Shown here: piece after piece, positions 1 through 6,039 of the stretch
Position numbering within the stretch: the stretch's first letter is position 1
How the letters are laid out: each line of letters opens with the position of its first letter
Assembly (NCBI GenBank): GCA_903871975.1
Contig: CAIQIY010000106.1
Location: forward strand, 1-6,039
Source: an uncultured Chloroflexota bacterium
Lineage (GTDB): Bacteria > Chloroflexota > Chloroflexia > Chloroflexales > Roseiflexaceae
Length of the DNA stretch: 6,039 nt
Direction: 5' to 3'
The notes under the pieces: generated by a model
Told to the model about the DNA's origin: nothing
The model's input: only the letters and a program-made list of their open reading frames with translations
Databases searched by the model: none
Position numbers and translations under genes: made by a program

Positions 1-410
1 CGGCCGTGGCGCTGCAGCAATGCGTGCCAGGCATCGACGACGCCGGGCACCGTCACCGGCAATGGCCCATCGAGCGGGATCGCGCCCAGCCCCAGCTCGA
101 CGAAGCGCGCCGGCGTGGCTGCCGCAGCCGCGCGGCCACTGCCGTTGAGCGACGTGACCACACCATCGCGTGCCGAGTACACCAGCGCGAAGGCGTCGCC
201 ACCCAGCCCTGTGCTCATCGGCTCGACAACGGCCAGCACCGCAGCGCTGGCGACGGCCGCATCAGCAGCGTTGCCGCCTTCGAGGAGCACCCGCAGCCCG
301 GCCTGCGCCGCCAATGGCTGACTCGTCGCGACCATCCCACCAGTCGCGTGGACGACCGAGCGTCGTGATGGGTAGCGGGCAGCGGCGAGAAAGGGTGGTA
401 GCGTGCTCAT
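1..410 (-). CDS. Gamma-glutamyltransferase-family protein, N-terminal 136 residues (3' end outside window)
   Basis: The frame is open from the ATG at 410 to the window edge; the C-terminal part, with the autoprocessing threonine, is not visible. Family hallmarks are clear: a GGNAADAAVA stretch (residues 45-54), EPMSTGLGGD (63-72), NGSGRA (89-94) and VTVPGVVDAW (119-128). In known family members the arginine in the position of R93 binds the substrate alpha-carboxylate. The NGSGRA form, rather than the DFRE form of E. coli Ggt, suggests the YwrD/acylase-like branch. These Ntn hydrolases cleave gamma-glutamyl bonds, for example in glutathione, or related amides. No signal peptide is seen, so the protein is probably cytoplasmic, unlike classical periplasmic GGT. 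Two tandem ATGs occur (413 and 410). An AGGAGG at 420-415 is 4 bases from the second and only 1 from the first, so 410 is preferred. It follows the acetyltransferase gene by about 25 bases. Family assignment is secure; the substrate is unknown. Confidence 0.9.
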   Translation of the reverse strand, partial: MSTLPPFLAAARYPSRRSVVHATGGMVATSQPLAAQAGLRVLLEGGNAADAAVASAAVLAVVEPMSTGLGGDAFALVYSARDGVVTSLNGSGRAAAAATPARFVELGLGAIPLDGPLPVTVPGVVDAWHALLQRHG

Positions 411-414
411 CATG

Positions 415-420
415 CCTCCT
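415..420 (-). promoter_or_regulatory. Consensus Shine-Dalgarno deciding the GGT-family start
   Basis: The minus strand reads AGGAGG followed by CATGATG. It is a full consensus ribosome-binding site. It sits 4 bases from the ATG at 410 and 1 base from the ATG at 413, which favours the second ATG, or possibly use of both. It lies 15 bases after the stop codon of the preceding acetyltransferase gene. Confidence 0.85.
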
Positions 421-435
421 TGCGGTGCGACCGAC

Positions 436-942
436 TCACCAGCTCCAGATGTCGGCTTCGCCGACGCCGGCCGGGAGCGGCGCACGGTCGTTCGTGCGAT
501 GAAATCCCTGCAATTCGAGAAACGTCCTTCCCTCGGGATTGCTGCTGCCGAGGGCACACAGCCGCTCGATGGCGGCCTGCCGCACGAGCCAGGTCTCGAG
601 CAGCGCCAGTACGGCCTGCCCGTGCCCCCGGCGTTGCTCTGCCTGCGCGATCAGCAGCCAGAGCAGGACGGCATCGGCCGACGGGGCGCCATGGCGGAGT
701 TCGACGACGCCGATGAGCGGTGTGGTGTCGATTCGCCGTACGGCCAACAACTGATGTGCCGGCGCGCGATCGTGACAACGCTGCCATTGTGCCGCCACCG
801 CGGCATCGAATTGCGCATCGAGCATCACACCACAGGCCGCGAAGAACCCGGGCGTCGCGCGATAGAGTGCCGCCAGCGCCGGCACATCGCGCCGCTCAAG
901 GATCGTGAGGCCGAGCCGGTCGTCGGCGAGCGGCGGAATCAC
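436..942 (-). CDS. GNAT-family N-acetyltransferase (168 aa)
   Basis: The protein has the size and layout of a single-domain GNAT enzyme, which transfers an acetyl group from acetyl-CoA to an amine. The central strand is LIGVVELR (residues 77-84). It is followed by the acetyl-CoA pyrophosphate-binding motif A, with QRRGHGQA (103-110) fitting the Q/R-x-x-G-x-G/A signature, and the following helix VLALLETWL. A motif-B-like segment comes next, with N135 and a C-terminal LELQGF (142-147). No signal peptide or membrane segment is seen. The start is GTG at 942, overlapping the TGA of the preceding reductase gene by four bases (GTGA), which suggests translational coupling. A GGGGTG seven bases upstream is a plausible ribosome-binding site. 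The acceptor cannot be read from the sequence: antibiotics, ribosomal protein N-termini, amino acids and polyamines are all possible. Confidence 0.85.
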   Translation of the reverse strand: MIPPLADDRLGLTILERRDVPALAALYRATPGFFAACGVMLDAQFDAAVAAQWQRCHDRAPAHQLLAVRRIDTTPLIGVVELRHGAPSADAVLLWLLIAQAEQRRGHGQAVLALLETWLVRQAAIERLCALGSSNPEGRTFLELQGFHRTNDRAPLPAGVGEADIWSW

Positions 943-1832
943 GCCGAATCACCCCGACTCAGACGAGTCATTTCGTCGACATAATCGACGATCAGTGCGA
1001 CATCGCGCGCACCGTAGCCGGCGGCCGTCGCGGCGGCGAAGTGGGCCAGCGCCGCCGCAGCCGTGGGTGTCGCCACCGCCACCGCCTGTGCCGTCGCAGT
1101 CATCGCCAGCAAATCCTTGCGCACTCCGGTGACATCGAAGGCCACATCTTCGGCCGCGCCGAGCATCAGCGGCACCTTGGCGCGCAGCGCCGGCAGCGCC
1201 ACCGGCGAATCGAGAAACACCTCGAGCATCGCTGCGCGTTGCAGGCCATGGCCGGCACCAATCGCCAGCGCCTCGGCCAGGGCCGCCCAGAAGACCGCCA
1301 TCGGCATATTCAGCACGAGCTTCATCGTCGTCCCGGCGCCGAGCGGCCCGAGGTGCACCACACGGCGGCAGCAGTGCTGCACGACGGCCAACGCGCGGGC
1401 GACATCGGCGGCATCGCCGCCTGCCAGGCCGAGCAACTGCCCCTGGCGTGCCGGCGCGACCGTCCCCGACACGGGCATGTCGACGAGCCTCGCGCCCGCC
1501 GCGAGCACCGGGGCCAGCAGCGCGCGGATCGTCGCCGTGCGGATCGTACTCATCTCGATGAACAGGCGGCCGGTGGCGGCGACGCTCAGCAGGCCATCGC
1601 GGCCGCGATAGACCTGCTCGACCGCCGCGTCGTCGGTGAGGATGGTCAGCACGACGTCGGCGTGTTCGACGACCTGTGCCGGCGTGGCGACGCGCTGTGC
1701 CCCGGCGGCCAGCAGTGGCGCTGCGCGCGCTGCGGTGCGGTTGTAGACCACCAGCGAGTGGCCGGCTGCCAGCAGCCGCCCGCCGATCGCCTGCCCCATC
1801 CGGCCCAGCCCAACCAGCCCGATGCGTTCCAT
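939..1832 (-). CDS. NAD(P)-dependent beta-hydroxyacid dehydrogenase / GLYR-like semialdehyde reductase (297 aa)
   Basis: This is a full-length member of the 3-hydroxyisobutyrate dehydrogenase superfamily, whose usual length is about 290-300 residues. The N-terminal Rossmann domain has GLGRMG (8-13) and ends its second strand with YNRT (30-33); N-R-T at this place is associated with NADP(H) preference. The substrate loop is DMPVSG (118-123) continuing TVAPARQGQL. The catalytic lysine is K171 in GAGTTMKLVLNM, with N175 behind it. The C-terminal helical domain holds the conserved K239-D240 pair. PVSG-x3-PA-x2-GQL and MKL-x2-NM look closer to the glyoxylate/succinic-semialdehyde reductase (GLYR) branch than to true HIBADH, which has SGG. 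Likely activity is reversible oxidation/reduction of a small hydroxyacid and its semialdehyde in the cytoplasm; the exact substrate is inferred only. The ATG at 1832 is preceded by TGAGGA, which overlaps the stop of the membrane-protein gene; a GTGA overlap joins it to the acetyltransferase gene. Confidence 0.9.
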   Translation of the reverse strand: MERIGLVGLGRMGQAIGGRLLAAGHSLVVYNRTAARAAPLLAAGAQRVATPAQVVEHADVVLTILTDDAAVEQVYRGRDGLLSVAATGRLFIEMSTIRTATIRALLAPVLAAGARLVDMPVSGTVAPARQGQLLGLAGGDAADVARALAVVQHCCRRVVHLGPLGAGTTMKLVLNMPMAVFWAALAEALAIGAGHGLQRAAMLEVFLDSPVALPALRAKVPLMLGAAEDVAFDVTGVRKDLLAMTATAQAVAVATPTAAAALAHFAAATAAGYGARDVALIVDYVDEMTRLSRGDSA

Positions 1833-1837
1833 GCGGT

Positions 1838-1843
1838 TCCTCA
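1838..1843 (-). promoter_or_regulatory. Shine-Dalgarno fused to upstream stop codon (TGAGGA)
   Basis: The minus strand reads TGAGGAACCGC before the ATG at 1832. The first three bases are the stop codon of the membrane-protein gene, and GAGGA is the ribosome-binding site of the reductase with 5-base spacing. This fixes the reductase start and suggests that terminating ribosomes re-initiate at it. Confidence 0.75.
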
Positions 1844-3748
1844 GTGTGTCAGCGGCGTCATCGAGATCGCCCGTTCGTCGAAGGTGGCACCGAACCACTG
1901 CACGATCCCCGTGCCGGCGGTCAGCAGCACCAGCGCGCCAGCCAGCGCCAGCCCGGCCCGGCCACGCCGCGCCAGGTGTGCCCACGCGATGCCGATCAGC
2001 GCCAGCGCCAGCGGGAGGACGAAGTAGTAGTAGCGGACCTGCAGGTCGAAGCGCGCGTTGACCAGCACGTACCCGAGCGCGACCAGTGCCGCACCGCCGA
2101 CGACGATGCGCCGCGTGCCGGCCCACGTTGGGCGCAGCGCCAGCCACAGTGCCACCGGCAGCACGAGCAGGCCCGGTTCGGAGAAGCTCAGCACGGCGCC
2201 GCGCCACATCAATGGCGAAGCCCCAGGGAACCAGGTGCCACTGGTATCGACCGGCCGGCTGGTGACGGCGCCGGCATGGCTGAGCGTGATCTCGAGGATG
2301 AAGCTGTACAGCAGCACCACGGCCAGCGCGACACTGCCGCCGAAGAGCGCGCCGGCCGCGAGCCATGCACGCCAGCGCCCGCCGCGCGCGCCCAGCACCC
2401 ACATCGTGCCGAACCAGCTCACCGCCAGGATCGTCACGCCGATGTGTGAATACATCGCGAATTGCAGCAGCAAGACGGCCCAGGCCCAGCGCCGCAGCTC
2501 GGGGCGCACGTCGACGCCGGCGAGCAGCACCAGCGCGATCGGGGCGGTGAACCACTGACCGAAGATCTGCGCGGTGAATTGGTAGTACAGCGCCGAGAAC
2601 GCCGCTACGCTGCCGAGCATCAGGGTGGCAGCCAGCATGGCGGCGCGCTCGCTGCCGCCCAGCCGCCGCGCCAGCAGCGCGACGAACAGGACCGACGTGC
2701 CGTCGAGGAGCGCGGTGAACCCCTCGAGGTATTGCGGCAGATCGCTGATGAGCGTCAGCAGCGGCATCGCCGCCAGATATGGCCCGGTGGGATAGATGGT
2801 GATGCCACGGGCAAATTCGCTCGATGGTGCGATGATCACCAGCTCGCCACCGAGGGTGAGCAACAGCCGCCGCACGTTGCGCCCCAGGTCCTGGCCGTCG
2901 AAGCCCGGATAGAGCACACCAGCGAGCCGCAGCGCCGCGGCGACGAGCATCATCCCCCAGATGAGGCGCAGCGTGCCCGGGCGCAACAAATCGGCAGCCA
3001 CGCGCTCGAAGGCCGGCAGGCCGACGAGCGTCAGCACCGCCAGTGCACCGGCAGCGACCGCCAGCGGCGGCAGGTACGCATGGCTGAACACCAGCGTCGC
3101 CGAAAGCTGCAGCGCCAGGCCGACGGCCAGGCTCGCCAGGATGCCGGCCTGGACGATCGCGCGCCAGCCGAGCCGCCACAGACACACCTGTACCGCCAGC
3201 AGGATCGCCAGCTGCCAGCCGAGCTGGGCCGGGCTGGGCCACCACATCCCCTCGCGCAGCGGGGCGACGCGGAAGCTCATCAGCTTGGCGCCGAGATCGC
3301 GGCCGTCGCCGGCGACCCGGAACGTCTCGCTGAGCATGGTCAGCGTGTAGCGGGCGCCGCGCTCGGGTGGCAGGAGCATCTGATACGCCCGTGGCGCGAC
3401 GGTCGCCGTGAGGCTCACCCACCGACGACCGTCGAGCTGCAGGTCGAGCGACCCCGGCGTTGGCCGGCCACCCAGCCGCAGCGTCAGCACCGCCGAGCGC
3501 GTGACCGCCGGATGCGCGATCGCCAGCGCGCTGCGGGCGGTCGTCCAGCGATACCAGCTGCCATCGGTGCCCTGCTCCCGATCATGGACGCCGCTGAGCA
3601 GATACTCGTCGCGATGGCTCCCCAACGCGACATCGCGCGCTGGTGTCGCCCAGGCGAGGACCACCAGATTGGCGACGATGATGACCGCGAGCGCGCCCAG
3701 GGCGAGCGACAGCTGGCGGACGATGGAATTGGACGTTGCTGCTGTCAT
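1841..3748 (-). CDS. Polytopic membrane protein with N-terminal beta-rich extracytoplasmic domain, GT-C glycosyltransferase-like (635 aa)
   Basis: I do not recognise a named family. Residues about 13-33 form a first membrane segment. Residues about 35-170 are hydrophilic and rich in predicted beta strands (for example VLTLRLGG, SLDLQLDG and YTLTMLSETF), suggesting an extracytoplasmic beta-sandwich. From about 177 to 617 there are roughly 14 further hydrophobic segments. After the segment ending near residue 280 comes YPGFDGQDLGRNVRRL, placing D284 and D287 at a membrane-proximal loop, followed by an IYPTGPYLAAMPL stretch. Acidic residues in such a loop, in a protein of many helices, fit the GT-C architecture of lipid-phospho-sugar-dependent glycosyltransferases (PMT/ArnT-like). 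This would suggest transfer of sugars to cell-surface lipids or proteins, but it is inference. The start is ATG at 3748, with only a weak upstream GAG-type ribosome-binding site. It is probably the first gene of the second block, 70 bases after sdhB. That it is a real gene is near certain; its function is open. Confidence 0.8.
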   Translation of the reverse strand: MTAATSNSIVRQLSLALGALAVIIVANLVVLAWATPARDVALGSHRDEYLLSGVHDREQGTDGSWYRWTTARSALAIAHPAVTRSAVLTLRLGGRPTPGSLDLQLDGRRWVSLTATVAPRAYQMLLPPERGARYTLTMLSETFRVAGDGRDLGAKLMSFRVAPLREGMWWPSPAQLGWQLAILLAVQVCLWRLGWRAIVQAGILASLAVGLALQLSATLVFSHAYLPPLAVAAGALAVLTLVGLPAFERVAADLLRPGTLRLIWGMMLVAAALRLAGVLYPGFDGQDLGRNVRRLLLTLGGELVIIAPSSEFARGITIYPTGPYLAAMPLLTLISDLPQYLEGFTALLDGTSVLFVALLARRLGGSERAAMLAATLMLGSVAAFSALYYQFTAQIFGQWFTAPIALVLLAGVDVRPELRRWAWAVLLLQFAMYSHIGVTILAVSWFGTMWVLGARGGRWRAWLAAGALFGGSVALAVVLLYSFILEITLSHAGAVTSRPVDTSGTWFPGASPLMWRGAVLSFSEPGLLVLPVALWLALRPTWAGTRRIVVGGAALVALGYVLVNARFDLQVRYYYFVLPLALALIGIAWAHLARRGRAGLALAGALVLLTAGTGIVQWFGATFDERAISMTPLTH

Positions 3749-3784
3749 ACACTCGTTCTGCCGTGATCGCGGATGTTCGGGTGC

Positions 3785-3809
3785 CCGGGGCGACGCCGCG
3801 CCGCCCCGG
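3785..3809 (-). terminator. GC-rich hairpin after sdhB (no U-tract)
   Basis: A perfect 8-bp inverted repeat, CCGGGGCG/CGCCCCGG (3785-3792 with 3802-3809), encloses a 9-base loop. It begins 9 bases after the sdhB stop. No run of U follows in the transcript sense, so it is not a textbook intrinsic terminator. It may be a weak or partial terminator, or a structure protecting the sdh mRNA 3' end from exonucleases, separating expression of sdh from the membrane-protein block. Confidence 0.5.
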
Positions 3810-3818
3810 ATGTGCCAC

Positions 3819-4559
3819 CTACCGCAGGCTGGCGCGCAACAGATCGCGGTTCAGCTGCGCGATCACATCGAGCTTGATCTCCTTCGGGCAGACTGCGGCG
3901 CACTCGCCGATGTTGGTGCAGCCGCCGAAGCCCTCTTCGTCCATCTGTGCGACCATCGCCAGCACGCGGCGCGAACGCTCGACCTGGCCCTGCGGCAGGA
4001 CGCCAAGGTGGGCCACCTTGGCGCCGGTGAACAACATCGCCGATGCGTTCGGGCAGGCGGCGACACAGGCGCCACAGCCGATGCACGCCGCCGCATCCAT
4101 CGCACGATCTGCGCTCTCCTTGGGGATTGGAATGGCGTTGGCATCGGGCACGCCGCCCGTCGAGACCGAGACGTACCCGCCGGCCTGGATGATCCGGTCG
4201 AACGCGCCACGATCGACGACCAGATCCTTGACGATCGGGAAGGCGCTGGCACGCCATGGCTCGAGCGTCAGGCTGTCGCCATCCTTGAAATGCCGCATGT
4301 GCAGCTGGCAAGCCGTCGTGGCGCGCTGGCCGCCGTGTGCCACGCCATCGATCACCATGCCGCACGAGCCACAAATGCCTTCGCGGCAGTCATGATCGAA
4401 GGCGATCGGTTCGTCACCGGCCAGGATCAACTGTTGGTTCAGCACATCGAGCATCTCGAGGAACGACATGTCCGGGCTGACATCGCGCACCTGGTAGGTC
4501 ACGAAGCGGCCATTCGCTGTGCTCGCCGGCTGACGCCAGACCTGAAGCGTGAGATTCAT
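3819..4559 (-). CDS. sdhB: Succinate dehydrogenase/fumarate reductase iron-sulfur subunit (246 aa)
   Basis: This subunit passes electrons from the FAD of SdhA through three Fe-S clusters to the membrane quinone site, on the cytoplasmic face of the membrane. The N-terminal ferredoxin-like domain holds the [2Fe-2S] ligands C58, C63, C66 and C84 ([11 protein letters not shown], then TTACQ). The C-terminal domain has C159, C162 and C165 (CIGCGAC), C169, then C214, C220 and C224 ([12 protein letters not shown]). By analogy with E. coli, C159/C162/C165/C224 bind [4Fe-4S] and C169/C214/C220 bind [3Fe-4S]; none is missing. The segment around residues 170-215 ([15 protein letters not shown], then [11 protein letters not shown]) is typical of type-B enzymes such as those of Bacteroidetes and deltaproteobacteria. 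The ATG at 4559 starts 10 bases after the sdhA stop, with GAGGG seven bases upstream. Upstream in-frame extension to 4769 overlaps sdhA and is not real. Whether the enzyme works as a dehydrogenase or fumarate reductase cannot be told from sequence. Confidence 0.96.
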   Translation of the reverse strand: MNLTLQVWRQPASTANGRFVTYQVRDVSPDMSFLEMLDVLNQQLILAGDEPIAFDHDCREGICGSCGMVIDGVAHGGQRATTACQLHMRHFKDGDSLTLEPWRASAFPIVKDLVVDRGAFDRIIQAGGYVSVSTGGVPDANAIPIPKESADRAMDAAACIGCGACVAACPNASAMLFTGAKVAHLGVLPQGQVERSRRVLAMVAQMDEEGFGGCTNIGECAAVCPKEIKLDVIAQLNRDLLRASLR

Positions 4560-4566
4560 GTCGTTT

Positions 4567-4569
4567 CCC

Positions 4570-4571
<2 letters not shown>
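4567..4571 (-). promoter_or_regulatory. Shine-Dalgarno of sdhB overlapping sdhA stop
   Basis: The minus strand reads AGTGAGGGAAACGAC before the sdhB ATG. GAGGG (4571-4567) shares bases with the sdhA TGA stop (4572-4570) and stands 7 bases from the start. This decides the sdhB start at 4559 and suggests coupled translation of the two subunits, which are needed in equal amounts. Confidence 0.75.

Positions 4572-6039
<1,468 letters not shown>

Noticed and set aside
1041..2027. Plus-strand open frame of 328 codons opposite the reductase
   Set aside because: It is low-complexity Arg/His/Gln/Ala-rich translation antisense to a well-supported dehydrogenase.
1833..3422. Long in-frame N-terminal extension of the reductase, which would give an 827-residue protein
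   Set aside because: The extension is Arg/Ala-rich nonsense in an alternate frame of the membrane-protein gene. The Rossmann fold begins exactly at the ATG at 1832, with a ribosome-binding site.
2462..3766. Plus-strand open frame of 434 codons opposite the membrane-protein gene
   Set aside because: The translation is Arg/Gln/His-rich with no recognisable motif, which is the usual antisense shadow of a GC-rich gene; the minus-strand frame has clear membrane segments and good junctions.
3749..3818. Promoter for the second block in the gap after sdhB
   Set aside because: No -35/-10 pair with acceptable spacing is visible in these 70 GC-rich bases, so I do not annotate one.

Overview
The window is GC-rich bacterial DNA in which every supportable gene lies on the minus strand, so transcription runs from the high-coordinate end towards position 1. 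There are six genes, two of them cut by the window edges, and almost no non-coding sequence. The longest gap is 70 bases. The organism is best guessed as a member of the Chloroflexota (Chloroflexia-like). This is an inference from three things: the high G+C, a type-B succinate dehydrogenase, and a large membrane protein whose N-terminal beta-rich module resembles those of Chloroflexia surface-glycan-type membrane proteins. Without a database search this remains a moderate-confidence guess.

First block, positions 6039 down to 3819: the flavoprotein subunit of succinate dehydrogenase/fumarate reductase (sdhA, N-terminus outside the window), then its iron-sulfur subunit (sdhB, complete, all eleven cluster cysteines present). 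They are 10 bases apart, and the sdhB Shine-Dalgarno overlaps the sdhA stop. Together they carry electrons from succinate via FAD and three Fe-S clusters to a membrane cytochrome b subunit. That subunit is not in the window and would be expected just beyond position 6039. A perfect 8-bp GC-rich hairpin without a U-tract lies just after sdhB.

Second block, positions 3748 down to 1: a 635-residue polytopic membrane protein (GT-C-like, function unproven), a GLYR/3-hydroxyisobutyrate-dehydrogenase-type NAD(P)-dependent reductase, a GNAT N-acetyltransferase, and the first 136 residues of a gamma-glutamyltransferase-family protein. Their spacings are 8 bases, a 4-base GTGA overlap, and 22-25 bases. 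Several stop codons lie inside or beside the next ribosome-binding site, so the four are probably co-transcribed and partly translationally coupled. No shared pathway is obvious. The set looks like a metabolic or housekeeping run rather than a defence, mobile or secretion system.

I found no RNA genes, insertion sequences, CRISPR arrays, attachment sites or convincing promoters. I also found no evidence of an undescribed system. The points most worth a second look are the unassigned membrane protein, the subfamily and likely NADPH preference of the reductase, and the hairpin between the two blocks.
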